Shown one piece after another: positions 1 to 8,900 of a stretch of 64,000 nucleotides of DNA. The notes under the pieces are model-generated. The model saw only the letters and a list, made by a program, of their open reading frames with translations. It ran no database searches and was not told the DNA's origin. Origin of the DNA: Paraflavitalea soli (lineage in GTDB: Bacteria; Bacteroidota; Bacteroidia; Chitinophagales; Chitinophagaceae); NCBI RefSeq assembly GCF_003555545.1, contig NZ_CP032157.1:3910546-3974545 (forward strand), read 5' to 3'. The position numbers and the translations under genes were made by a program. Position 1 is the first letter of the stretch. Each line of letters opens with the position of its first letter.

Positions 1-126
1 TACGTGCTGCCTTGCTCTTCTTCCCGACTTCCAGACTTTCGGAATTCCCGGCTTTTCCTTAATAATTCCTTAACCACTAAAGTTTAGCAGAAGCCGCTTA
101 AAGCTATTTCTTTGTGCTCCAATCCA

Positions 127-236
127 GAAAAACCAATAGATCCAGATATCAATGTAAAACCAAACAGATCCTGATCGCTGAAAAACCAACCAGTCCAAAG
201 TCCAAAGAAAAACCAGGTCCAACATCCATTCCCACC
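127..236. repeat. Degenerate 27-bp tandem repeat, four units
   Basis: Four units each open with GAAAAACCA or GTAAAACCA, at 127, 154, 180 and 207 (periods 27, 26, 27). The remainder of each unit is diverged but keeps CCAG/TCC words. The 26-bp unit breaks any coding frame. The same opening word occurs once more near 605, outside the array. Confidence 0.55.
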
Positions 237-295
237 GCCAATTCCCACCCGGGAACCAATGCGGAAAGAAAAATCACTTCCGTCCACAAGTCCTT

Positions 296-328
296 TGAAA
301 AACATCCACAGCGGATGTTTTTCTTTTT
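296..328 (+). terminator. Intrinsic terminator-like hairpin
   Basis: AAAACATCC and GGATGTTTT flank the loop ACAGC, and TTCTTTTTTC follows on the plus strand. The A-rich left side would also allow weaker minus-strand function. No plus-strand gene ends upstream within the window. Confidence 0.5.
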
Positions 329-420
329 TCATGTCGTATCTTTAAGTACACCATAGTTCTTTCAATCCCTTGGCGCATTTACACCTTTTCGGGTCAATCC
401 CGAATTTCAGCGTTAGTCGG

Positions 421-530
421 CGCCTCATTCCAGCGGCTTTACAACGCCCTCATAGTGAGGTCATAGCACCCTTCCAGCGACATTACAGCGACCTTTTAGC
501 GACGTTATAGCGACCTTATAGCGATATACC
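421..530. repeat. 11-bp tandem repeat, 9-10 copies
   Basis: Consecutive 11-mers run without a break from 432 to 530, with consensus AGCGACCTTAT; the last five (476-530) are the best conserved. A tenth, weaker unit is at 421-431. The unit length is not a multiple of three, so this is not a coding repeat. It lies downstream of the minus-strand hydrolase. Confidence 0.75.
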
Positions 531-674
531 TTCGCTGATGCTTCATATACAAGCCGTTGTACAGCCGTGTATCAGCCTACACCGCCCCGTCCTTCCCTCA
601 CCCCCGGAAAAACCAATGATCACCCTTCCCAAGCCCAGGCAATCTTTTAAGTTAATGATTATCAGTATTCCAGG

Positions 675-1625
675 TTATTTCAATATAAAATCGGAAATGC
701 TTTTTCCCAATTCCGGCGCAATGGGTAAGACCGGATCACTATAGGTTTTTAAATTGGCCTCCCGGTTCCCCTCCACCACTTTGAAGACATGATTCATATT
801 GTCAATGATTACCAACTTTGCCCCCGGATTAGCGGCTGCCAGCCTCCGCGCATCCTCCACACCAACCTGGATATCACTCGTCCCCTGTACGATCAGCACA
901 GGAATTGACAGCGCCCTTATCTCCGCTTGCGGATCATACCTGAACCAGGAGATCATATAAGGCTGTACCGATGGCCTGAACAGCGAAAAAAGCATCGGGT
1001 GCACATTTTTCACCAGCTGCCCGGCAGCCAGGCTATCCAATATGGGAAATGCCAGATCCTGTACCTGCCTGGGCTGCGCCATCAATTGCTCATGTATTGT
1101 CTTATCCGCAGACTGCCCCGCGCCTGCTATCGAAACAAATTGATCGGCCCCTTTCGCGGCGATCATCCCGATCAGCGATCCCTCACTGTGCCCGATCACC
1201 ACTACCTTCGAAAAACGTTTGTCCTTTCTCAGCAACTCGATCCACCCTTTTGCATCATTTACATAATCATCAAATCGCAGGTCAGCTTCTGATTTACCAG
1301 CTGCCGCGCTTGCTGCAATACCTCTTTTGTCATACCGCAACGTGGCAATACCCCGCACGAGCAAAGCAGCTGCAAGCATTTTCAAAGAATTTCTCTTCAT
1401 CACCGGATCATTACCATCCCTGTCTGTAGCGCCCGACCCCGCAATGATCAACGCCACCGGCATACCTTTGCCCTTAACAGGCACACTCAATACCCCCTCT
1501 ATATTACCTGATTTCGTTTCCAATGTCACCTTAGTATCAACAAAAGAAGTATCCTGCGCTGCTAATACCTGCGCCCTCGTGCCAAGCCATAACAATACCA
1601 GGCACACATGGATGTACTGTTTCAT
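675..1625 (-). CDS. Secreted alpha/beta-hydrolase
   Basis: 316 aa with an N-terminal signal peptide (residues 1-23). The alpha/beta-hydrolase signatures are an oxyanion loop at IAGSGATDRDG (61-71), the nucleophile elbow GHSEGS with Ser147, an acidic residue in VQGTSDIQ, and a C-terminal His in NMNHVF. The protein resembles the serine aminopeptidase/esterase branch (YqiA/FrsA-like); substrate unknown. It is the third gene of a minus-strand run behind the sdpR- and sdpI-like genes (30 bp gap), so it is probably co-transcribed with them and may act in the envelope. Confidence 0.85.
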   Translation of the reverse strand: MKQYIHVCLVLLWLGTRAQVLAAQDTSFVDTKVTLETKSGNIEGVLSVPVKGKGMPVALIIAGSGATDRDGNDPVMKRNSLKMLAAALLVRGIATLRYDKRGIAASAAAGKSEADLRFDDYVNDAKGWIELLRKDKRFSKVVVIGHSEGSLIGMIAAKGADQFVSIAGAGQSADKTIHEQLMAQPRQVQDLAFPILDSLAAGQLVKNVHPMLFSLFRPSVQPYMISWFRYDPQAEIRALSIPVLIVQGTSDIQVGVEDARRLAAANPGAKLVIIDNMNHVFKVVEGNREANLKTYSDPVLPIAPELGKSISDFILK

Positions 1626-1655
1626 AAACCTGTATTTTGATGTGAAGGAAAATAA

Positions 1656-2309
1656 TTACTGCGCCGATGATTCCTTCCTGAATGCAATGAAGGAGAAGCC
1701 AACAGGCACTACTACCAGTATGAATAAAATAGAGCCCGCCACTATCAGCAATGGCATATGATTCCGGATGATAAAAGAAAGTATAATGATCAGCACACCC
1801 CCTGCCATCCAAAGCCGCCCGCCAAGCCAATGCGTTTTCTTCCACACGTCCTCACTCTCCAGCGTCCAGGGCGTCCGGATGCCTACAAAATAATTGGGCC
1901 GCAATGCCTGGAAATAATTACCCATCATGGCCAGCATCAATCCAATGAATGCGATCAACCATTGCGGATTCTCCATACCACCTTGTTTGCTGATGTACAG
2001 CAGGTACACCGATAATCCACTCATAAAAAGCGTAAGCATAAAACGCAGTCCCTGGTATTTTCCCTCCATTTGCCGCAGCTTCCTTTTGGGATCAAGCACA
2101 GGAATGACCAGCATCAACAGGTAGGTGCCCAGGCACATCGCACCTGGAATATACAGCAGCGTGTGCTTACCCGACCAGTCATTCGCCTTTCCCGCCAGAT
2201 CAAAATGTGTAGGCACCTGCTCCGGAAGCTCCTTCCAGATACTGGCCAGGTACACGTATGGTAATGCTATCAACACCCACAACACCAGTTCCCTTATGTA
2301 CTTATTCAT
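1656..2309 (-). CDS. SdpI-like integral membrane protein
   Basis: 217 aa, about six hydrophobic segments. The N-terminus (PEQVPTHFDLAGKANDWSGK) matches DUF1648, and the motif GIRTPWTLESEDVWKKTHWLGG is typical of the SdpI/YhfL family. In Bacillus, SdpI confers immunity to the SdpC toxin and sequesters the repressor SdpR. Here it follows the ArsR-type repressor with only 3 bp between them, the same two-gene arrangement. No sdpC-like toxin is visible nearby, so a signalling or immunity role is inference. Confidence 0.85.
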   Translation of the reverse strand: MNKYIRELVLWVLIALPYVYLASIWKELPEQVPTHFDLAGKANDWSGKHTLLYIPGAMCLGTYLLMLVIPVLDPKRKLRQMEGKYQGLRFMLTLFMSGLSVYLLYISKQGGMENPQWLIAFIGLMLAMMGNYFQALRPNYFVGIRTPWTLESEDVWKKTHWLGGRLWMAGGVLIIILSFIIRNHMPLLIVAGSILFILVVVPVGFSFIAFRKESSAQ

Positions 2310-2312
2310 GGT

Positions 2313-2567
2313 CTATTTTTTAAGGGTGAGTATATACCGGATAAGATCATCAACTACCGTCGTATTGATCGAATAGAGAATGAATTGCCCTTTCCTTACT
2401 GTTGTCACCAGCCCCGCACGTTTCAGCTTGTCCAGGTGATGCGAAATACTGGGAGCCGTCATGTCAAACTTCGCAGCAATATCCCCGGCAGTCATATCCC
2501 GCTTCCTCAACAACTTGAGTATCTCCCTGCGTGCAGGATCATTAAGTGCCTTGAAAACATCATTCAT
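2313..2567 (-). CDS. ArsR/SdpR-family autorepressor
   Basis: 84 aa, almost entirely a winged helix-turn-helix (ALNDPARREILKLLRKRDMT through SISHHLDKLKRAGLV). The metal-binding CxC motif of ArsR sensors is absent, as in the SdpR subgroup. It is the first gene of a minus-strand operon with the SdpI-like membrane protein and hydrolase. A perfect 24-bp palindrome lies about 20 bp upstream and is the likely operator for autorepression. Confidence 0.88.
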   Translation of the reverse strand: MNDVFKALNDPARREILKLLRKRDMTAGDIAAKFDMTAPSISHHLDKLKRAGLVTTVRKGQFILYSINTTVVDDLIRYILTLKK

Positions 2568-2587
2568 GCTACTGCCTGTCTATTTTT

Positions 2588-2611
2588 ATATTTAGACAAA
2601 TGTCTAAATAT
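2588..2611. promoter_or_regulatory. Perfect palindromic operator upstream of the SdpR-like gene
   Basis: ATATTTAGACA and TGTCTAAATAT form a perfect 24-bp dyad with no unpaired centre. It starts 20 bp upstream of the repressor start codon. Size, symmetry and position fit a dimeric ArsR/SdpR winged-helix binding site. Confidence 0.7.
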
Positions 2612-2640
2612 TATTCCGGAAAACCAAATCTATATAGCGG

Positions 2641-2670
2641 CCCTAAAAAAGGGGCCATCGTATCGGCCCC
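2641..2670 (-). terminator. Terminator of the VOC gene
   Basis: GGGGCC/GGCCCC with loop ATCGTATC; read on the minus strand it is followed by TTTTTTAGGG. It lies about 20 bp past the VOC stop codon. Confidence 0.75.
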
Positions 2671-2689
2671 TGCGGTTTCGCATTTAGCT

Positions 2690-3103
2690 TCATTTCTTTT
2701 TCTCGTAGTTGAACATCCACCTGATCCCATATTTGTCCACCACCACGCCAAACATCGCGCCCCAGAATCGCTCTTCCAACCGGTCAAGCACTTCCCCACC
2801 CTTCAGTATAGCCCCATAGAAAGACTCAATCTCCTCCTCACTGCTGCAGTTTACACAGATGCTGATATTGTTGCCATGCACATGTTCCTGGTGCACCATA
2901 TCCGTGCCCATAATGACCAACTCCCCTTTTGTCAGCGCACTGTGCAAAATATGGTGGTGTATAGCTGCCGGACATTGTGATTCCATCGGCGACCCTTCCA
3001 CCGTCTGTAGGGTCAGTTCACCACCAAAACATCCTTTGTAAAAGTTCATTGCTTCCCGGCACTTGCCATTGAAGCCTAAGTAAGCATTTGCTGTTGTTGC
3101 CAT
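2690..3103 (-). CDS. VOC-family (PhnB-like) protein
   Basis: 137 aa from the ATG at 3103; an in-frame ATG eight codons upstream (3127) is less likely because conservation begins at MATTANAYLGFNGKCREAMNFY. Features of PhnB/3-demethylubiquinone-methyltransferase-like VOC proteins: the N-terminal FY..CFGGE segment, the central ALTKGELVIMGTD, and the C-terminal ERFWGAMFGVVVDKYGIRWMF. The family comprises metal-dependent or resistance-type beta-alpha-beta proteins; the substrate cannot be read from sequence. It is divergent from a GlxA-type AraC regulator that probably controls it. Confidence 0.85.
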   Translation of the reverse strand: MATTANAYLGFNGKCREAMNFYKGCFGGELTLQTVEGSPMESQCPAAIHHHILHSALTKGELVIMGTDMVHQEHVHGNNISICVNCSSEEEIESFYGAILKGGEVLDRLEERFWGAMFGVVVDKYGIRWMFNYEKKK

Positions 3104-3165
3104 GGTATTGTGTTTTATTATGATCACACAAACCTAGCAGCAATACCCCGCCCGGGCCCATAGCA

Positions 3166-3196
3166 ATTGCGACAATCTAGCATGTTGATTGCGACA
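3166..3196. promoter_or_regulatory. Direct repeats, candidate AraC-type operator
   Basis: ATTGCGACA occurs at 3166-3174 and 3188-3196, same orientation, 22 bp apart (about two helical turns). AraC-family proteins typically bind such paired direct half-sites. The site lies between the VOC gene and the AraC-type gene starting at 3220, so it could control both. Confidence 0.55.
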
Positions 3197-3219
3197 GCCA
3201 ATTAGGTTAATTTTAGACT

Positions 3220-4185
3220 ATGAAACATATATCACTACTTGTGCTGAACGATGCCACCGTAACCAGTATTGATGGTACATTCCAGATACTCTCACGCATC
3301 AATGACTTTCAAAAGTACCAGGGCAAACCGCCCTATTATACCATTGAACTGGTGGCACTGGAAAGTCAGACAGCCATTAACCATGGCTTGTATACCATAC
3401 AAGCCAATAAGCTGTTGAAAGAAGTAACTCATACCGATGTGGTGATCATCCCCACCATCTGCGGCGACTTCAACAAGATCATTGCCGCCAACAAAGACTA
3501 CAGCGACTGGATCATCCAACAATACCATAAAGGAGCAGAGATCGTAAGCCTATGCGTAGGTTCTTTTTATTTAGCATCTACCGGCTTATTGGATGGCAGG
3601 AAATGCGCCATCCATTGGGCAGCTGCCAACGAGTTCAGCAGCATGTTTCCCGCAGTAAACCTGATTACCGATAAGATCATTACCGATGAACAAGGCATCT
3701 ATACAAGCGGCGGCTCTTACTCTTACCTCAACCTCCTCTTGTACATTATAGAAAAGCACCTGGGCAGGGAGATGTCCATACTGGCAGCAAAGATGTTTCA
3801 GATAGATATTGAGCGAAAGACACAAACACAGTTTGCGATCTTTGTAGGTCAAAAGCAGCATGGTGATGAGGCCGTCGTCAATGCGCAGGAATTTATAGAG
3901 ACCAATTACCAGGAAAAACTAACTGTTGATGAGCTCAGTGAAAAGAATGGCGTTGCCAGAAGAACATTTGAAAGGAGATTCAAAAAGTCCACCGGCAATT
4001 CTGTGATCGAATACATCCAGCGTGTAAGAGTAGAAGCCGCCAAGCGACAATTAGAAACAAACCGGAAAACCATCAACGAAGTGATCTATGAAGTAGGTTA
4101 TTCTGATGTAAACGCCTTCCGCTCCGTCTTCAGAAAATACACCGGCTTGTCCCCCATCGATTACCGCAACAAATACAGATCATAA
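3220..4185 (+). CDS. GlxA-family transcriptional regulator (DJ-1/PfpI + AraC HTH)
   Basis: 321 aa. Residues about 1-190 form a DJ-1/PfpI-like class I glutamine amidotransferase fold, with a cysteine at the nucleophile-elbow position (EIVSLCVGSFYLAS, Cys112) and IHWAA following. Residues about 220-320 hold two AraC helix-turn-helix motifs (VDELSEKNGVARRTFERRFK; INEVIYEVGYSDVNAFRSVF). GlxA-type regulators sense small metabolites through the N-terminal domain. The candidate operator lies just upstream and is shared with the divergent VOC gene. The 3' end overlaps the convergent sigma-factor gene by 6 bp. Confidence 0.92.
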   Translation: MKHISLLVLNDATVTSIDGTFQILSRINDFQKYQGKPPYYTIELVALESQTAINHGLYTIQANKLLKEVTHTDVVIIPTICGDFNKIIAANKDYSDWIIQQYHKGAEIVSLCVGSFYLASTGLLDGRKCAIHWAAANEFSSMFPAVNLITDKIITDEQGIYTSGGSYSYLNLLLYIIEKHLGREMSILAAKMFQIDIERKTQTQFAIFVGQKQHGDEAVVNAQEFIETNYQEKLTVDELSEKNGVARRTFERRFKKSTGNSVIEYIQRVRVEAAKRQLETNRKTINEVIYEVGYSDVNAFRSVFRKYTGLSPIDYRNKYRS

Positions 4186-5418
4186 GCCCAGCCTGTCGAT
4201 CTTCTCCCGGATCGTATCTTTCTCTGTTTGTGTTTTGGCCAAAGACCAGGCTTTCTGTAAATGCTCACCGGCCTTTTTATTGTCGATCGTGCTATACAAC
4301 TCACCCAGCAGGATAAAGTAAAAATGGTTATCCGGCATATCCAATTGTGCTGCCGCTGCCAGCGCCGCCTTACGCCCCCGTGCTTTGTACAACGCAAATA
4401 CCCGGTTGAGCGCCACCCCGGGAGAATAATTTGCTTGCAGCAACAGGTCATACAATTGCAAAATGCTGCCCCACTTTTCCTGTGTATCTTCTTTTTGACA
4501 ATGCCAGCGCGCAATGCCCGCCTCCAGGTGATAGGAACTTATTTCCAACCCCTCTGCCGATACGTTCAGGAAATGATCGCCCTGGAGGATCAGTTCCTGG
4601 TCCCATAACTCCTCGTCCTGCTGTTCGTATAAGATCGGGTTGCCCGTACTATCCTCCCTCGCTGTAAAACGCGATGAATGATAACACATCAACGCCATCA
4701 GCGCATTTGTTTTAGGCAGGTTCGTACTGTCAAACTCCGTCAGCAGCCAGCCCAGCCGCAAAGCCTCCAGGCAAAGGTCTTTCCGCAATACCTGGTTTTG
4801 TGTTTTGGAATAATATCCTTCGCTGAACAGCAGATAGATCACATGCAGCACATTGTCGAGCCGCCTGATGATCTCGTTTTCTGCTGGCAGTTCCATCTTA
4901 ATGTTTTCGGCCCGCAGCTTTTCTTTGGCCCTGAATAAACGCTTGTTGATCGTCTCCTTATTGCTCAGGAATGCTTCCGCAATCTCATCAATGCCAAAGC
5001 CACACAAAATACGCAACGCCAATCCTATCTGCGCCTCTCCTGCAATAACAGGATTGCAAACAGCAAAAAGCATTTGCAGCTGACTATCCTTGATATTCTG
5101 CCCCGAGAAGTCCGGCTCAGCCATTACTTCCTCCGCTTCCTGCTCTGCCCGGATCACAGGCATTACTTTCTTTTCAAGTATCTTATTGCGCCGGAAATGA
5201 TACAATGTCTTTTGCTTGGCTACTACATACAACCAGGCCGTTGGATTGGCTGGCATCCCCTTCATACCCCAGGACTCTGCCGCCTGCAAAAATGTTTCAC
5301 TCACAATATCTTCTGCGATCTCCATATGCTGCAATCCGAATTGCTTACTGATAACAGCTACCATCTTGGCAAACTCCTGTTGAAATAATTGCTTGATCGA
5401 TTCGTATTGCTTTTCCAT
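4180..5418 (-). CDS. ECF42-type RNA polymerase sigma factor
   Basis: 412 aa from ATG 5418 (MEKQYESIKQLF); in-frame ATGs at 5424 and 5448 are alternatives. The N-terminus has sigma region 2 (ETFLQAAESWGMKGMPANPTAWLYVVAKQKTL) and region 4 (ALRILCGFGIDEIAEAFLSNKETINKRLFRAKEKLR). A long helical C-terminal extension follows (DUF6596/TPR-like), which is diagnostic of ECF42. Family knowledge: ECF42 factors usually lack an anti-sigma factor, use the C-terminal domain for control, and sit beside DGPF/YCII genes. Here the neighbours are a VOC protein and a GlxA regulator, and a DGPF/YCII gene lies 6.3 kb away at 11678. Confidence 0.88.
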   Translation of the reverse strand: MEKQYESIKQLFQQEFAKMVAVISKQFGLQHMEIAEDIVSETFLQAAESWGMKGMPANPTAWLYVVAKQKTLYHFRRNKILEKKVMPVIRAEQEAEEVMAEPDFSGQNIKDSQLQMLFAVCNPVIAGEAQIGLALRILCGFGIDEIAEAFLSNKETINKRLFRAKEKLRAENIKMELPAENEIIRRLDNVLHVIYLLFSEGYYSKTQNQVLRKDLCLEALRLGWLLTEFDSTNLPKTNALMALMCYHSSRFTAREDSTGNPILYEQQDEELWDQELILQGDHFLNVSAEGLEISSYHLEAGIARWHCQKEDTQEKWGSILQLYDLLLQANYSPGVALNRVFALYKARGRKAALAAAAQLDMPDNHFYFILLGELYSTIDNKKAGEHLQKAWSLAKTQTEKDTIREKIDRLGL

Positions 5419-5600
5419 ATACATTGTAAAACCTTGCTTGTCCAACAACAGGCTTCGTTGATGAACACAAAGTTCGGGATTTCAAATATACTTTCTTTAC
5501 ATGTAACAAGACAATTCACAGAGAGCAGGAAGAAGAAGCATAAGCAGGATGAAAAGAGGTCCTTATACTGTGATTTTAATCAGTACAGCAGATCAAAAAT

Positions 5601-5631
5601 TTGGGTAGATGTTAACAGTCTACTATCTTTG
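5601..5631 (+). promoter_or_regulatory. Bacteroidota sigma-ABfr-type promoter of the SusCD operon
   Basis: TTG at 5601-5603 (-33) and TATCTTTG at 5624-5631 (-7, consensus TAnnTTTG) are 20 bp apart. Transcription would start near 5637, giving a leader of about 270 nt before susC. Confidence 0.7.
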
Positions 5632-5649
5632 TCTACTAAATAAGTAGAC
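5618..5649. promoter_or_regulatory. Operator-like repeats over the SusCD transcription start
   Basis: GTCTACTA occurs at 5618-5625 and 5631-5638 (13 bp apart). The second copy pairs with AGTAGAC at 5643-5649, giving a 7-bp inverted repeat with loop AAATA. The first copy overlaps the -7 box and the palindrome covers the predicted start site, a placement suited to repression. Confidence 0.5.
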
Positions 5650-5681
5650 TTATACTTAATACCTGTACCAAATCAACAATT

Positions 5682-5759
5682 ATGTATTCCGTAACAACCA
5701 ACTACCTGCTCCACCGCAGCATCAGTGCTTATCAGCACGGCTCAGTGTATCGCTGTTAA
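5682..5759 (+). CDS. 25-aa upstream ORF in the SusCD leader (candidate leader peptide)
   Basis: ATG to TAA, 25 codons. The peptide begins MYSVTTNYLLHR and ends GSVYRC, with Arg-Cys as the last two residues. It starts about 45 nt after the predicted transcription start and ends 149 nt before susC. A long hairpin lies between its stop codon and susC. There is no transmembrane or signal segment. By analogy with short attenuation peptides ending in a sensed residue, it may act in cis through translation of its C-terminal codons; this is inference. Confidence 0.4.
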   Translation: MYSVTTNYLLHRSISAYQHGSVYRC

Positions 5760-5813
5760 TCCAATCACACGTCTAGCGAAGCACAAGCCCACCCACGGGT
5801 CAACAAAGCCAGC

Positions 5814-5879
5814 GCGTATGGCTGTTCTGTCAATATCGACAAACAGGCCGCAATACGCATGCCGGTGTTTGCGGGCACC
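5814..5879 (+). promoter_or_regulatory. Leader hairpins upstream of susC (attenuator-like)
   Basis: The main hairpin spans 5814-5858. GCGTAT pairs with ATACGC, GG with CC, CTGTT with AACAG and TGTC with GACA, giving 17 bp around loop AATATC with small bulges. CCGCAA (5848-5853) could instead pair with TTGCGG around 5869-5874, which would disrupt the main stem. GGTG/CACC at 5864-5879 is a third option. Mutually exclusive pairings after a short ORF suggest attenuation. Confidence 0.45.
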
Positions 5880-5908
5880 CTCATTATTTAAACTTTTAAC
5901 GAAACCGA

Positions 5909-8900
5909 ATGAAGCAACGTCTCCGGATGTGGCTAATGGCCATTCTATTGCTGCCATTGCACATCTTCTCCCAGAATGCCACCTCTACCATCAATTCTGT
6001 GCTCCATGGCAGGGTCACAGATCTCAAGACCGGTACACCCCTGGCAGGCGCCAGTATCAGTATCAAAAACACCACCCACAGTGTGGTCACCGATGGGCAG
6101 GGTAAATTTACTTTCAGAACAGGTCAGAAGCTGCCCTATATCCTTATTGTCACTTATATCGGATACAAACCCCAAACCATTACCGTTGCTGCTGAAGATG
6201 TGGAGATAAAACTCGAAGAACTGGCCAACCAGCTCGAAGATGTGGTAGTAACCGGCGTAGCCGAAGGCACCAGCCGCAAAAAGTTGTCCTTTGCACTCAC
6301 CAAGGTCAGTACCGAACAACTGAATACCGTTCCGGCCACCGACGCCTCCCAATCACTCAGGGGCAAAGTAGCAGGCCTGCAAATTGACCAGGCAGCTGGC
6401 AACCAGGGCGCCACTGTATACCTCCGGGGCGCCAAATCCATCAATGGCAATATTGCTCCCCTGCTTGTAGTGGATGGATTTGTGACCGGTCTCGGCCTTT
6501 CCGACCTCAACCCGCAGGACATCGAATCCATTGAGGTGGTAAAAGGAGCCGCCGCTTCTGCCCTCTATGGTACCCGTGGCGAAGGCGGTGTTATCCAGGT
6601 GATCACCAAAAAAGGAAGAGGCCTCAATAAGGTCAATATCACCATCGACAATGAATACGGCATCAGCAATGTACAACGCACTCCGCCCACTTCACAATAT
6701 CATTTCTATAAAGTCAATGCCGATGGTTCTTTTGTCCTGAGCTCAGGCAACAACAGGACCCTCGACCTGAAGGACAATGGCTTTTCCCTCAATCAGCACC
6801 CCTACACGAAGTACAACGACAACGTGAACAATATGCTGAGCAATAACCCCTACTTTACCAATTTCATTTCCGTATCCACTGCCGGCGAAAAATACAACCT
6901 GTATGCCTCCTTCCAAAACCAATCCAAAGGAGGTATAGCCGGCCCCATTTCTCCCGACACCAGAAGGACAGCCTTACTCAATGTTGGCTTCAAGCCCAAC
7001 AAGAATATTGAAGCAGAAGTGACCGTTCAGTATTTCAACCGCAATACCCCTTCCTCTTCCCTTTCTTCCAGCGGTGCAGGATCAGTACTGTATTCAGCAT
7101 TGTTGTATGAGCCTTTTATTGACCTTACCGAAAGACAGGCCGATGGGAAATATGCCTTCAAGCCATTTGGCTTCGATATCCAGAAATTCAATGTAGGCAA
7201 TCCCTTCTACCAGCTCAGCTACCGCGAATACTCCAACATCAGCAACAACTTCCTGATCGGCGGTAGATTAAAATACAAGTTCTCTAAGAAGCTATCTGCC
7301 GAAGTGAGCGGCGCTTTCCAGAATGAATATGCTGAAACAGAAGACTACTACCCCGTAGGTTACCAGACACTCACCCCCGAGGTCACCAGGAACAATGGTT
7401 ATTATGGATTGTCCAACGACCGTATTGCTTCAAAGAATGGACAGCTACAATTGAATTACAATGATCACTTTGGTGATTTTGATTTTGGTGTCAACCTCAA
7501 ATCCGTATATGAAGAATCACGCGTGACCGGCATCAGCGCATCAGGTTACAACCTCAGTGCGCCCGTAAAAAGTCTCAATGTAGTGGAAGCAGCTACCCGC
7601 TCCAACTCCTCTTCCTGGAGCCAGTTGGTGAACTATGGTTACTTTCTCAATATCAAGTCTGCCTGGAAAAACAAAGTATTCCTCGATGTATTGGGCCGCT
7701 TGGACTTAAGCTCCCGCTTCGGATCTGATGTAGCCACTGCTTTCTTCCCCAGAGCCTCCGTAGCGTATCGCATCACCGAAGATGTAGACCTCGGCGTAGT
7801 AACCGATCTTAAAATACGCGCAGCCTATGGACAAGCTGGAAGCCTGCCCTCCTTCGGCGCCAAAGAAAGCCGGGTCTCCCTGTCAAGTTCAGGAGGCGTT
7901 AGTTACACCAGGAGAGACAATACCGACCTTACCCGGGCTGTCACATCTGAAGTGGAAGTGGGTATCGATGCCGTGCTTTTCAACCGCATCAATATCCAGG
8001 CAAACTATGCACGCGCTACCAGCAAGAATGATTTTATCAGCGTACCGCCATTCCCACCCACTACCGGCACTGCCAGCATATGGGACAACCTGGGCGAAGT
8101 AAGGTCCAGCTCCTATGAACTGGAAATAAACGGTAATGTGATCAACAAAGGAAAATGGCAATGGAATGCCGGCGCCACCTTTAGCCGCGTAAGAAGCAAG
8201 ATCACCTCCCTGGGCGATGTGCCCGAATTTACCTCCGGTGACTTCCGGAAAGCAGCCGGCATCAGCCCCTACTCTTATTATGGCTACAGCATCCTGACCA
8301 ATCTTTCCCAATTGCAGGTGGATGACAAAGGCTTTGTATCCAATGCAGCTGGCGGCACTTTGCGCCCTGATGAGTTTACCGTAAACAAGCTGGGATTTGT
8401 GGTATTGAAAAGCCAGATCGGTACCGCCGCAGAAACACCTGTCTTCTATCAAAATGCTGCTACCGGCAACAACAAAGTGATCGGTGATGCACAAGCCGAT
8501 TTCCAGGTAGGCTTTAGCAACACCGTAAGTTGGGGACCTTTCTCTCTGTACGCAGTACTCGACTGGAAACAAGGCGGACAAAAATACAATGAGACCGTCA
8601 ACTACCTCACTTACCAATACAGGTCCACCTTCACCGATAGAGCCGTAGCAGCCGGGCTACCCCTGCCCTTCACTACCGCAGTATTCAATGCCCAGCAAAC
8701 CACCGATTACTGGATAGAGAACAGTGGGTATGTATCACTGCGTGAAGTGTCCCTGGGTTATCAGTTGCCCGTACAAAAACTGGGTGTAGGCCGCGTGCTG
8801 AAGGGCGCGAGGTTATCCCTCATCGGCCGCAATCTCTATACCTGGACCGATTTCACCGGTGTTACACCAGAAGGCTGGGATATCGACTTCTATGCTTATC

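Larger units (their letters stand above)
1..674. other. Non-coding region downstream of the hydrolase
   Basis: I see no convincing gene here. The open frames on both strands are repetitive and have no recognisable domain. The first 50 bases are a CGACTTCC/GACTTTCGG tract like the spacers at 18.8 and 23.1 kb. Two tandem repeats and a hairpin with a T-rich tail are listed separately. Confidence 0.6.

Noticed and set aside
114-356. Open frames on both strands in the first 350 bases
   Set aside because: They run through the degenerate repeats and the terminator hairpin and have repeat-driven composition.
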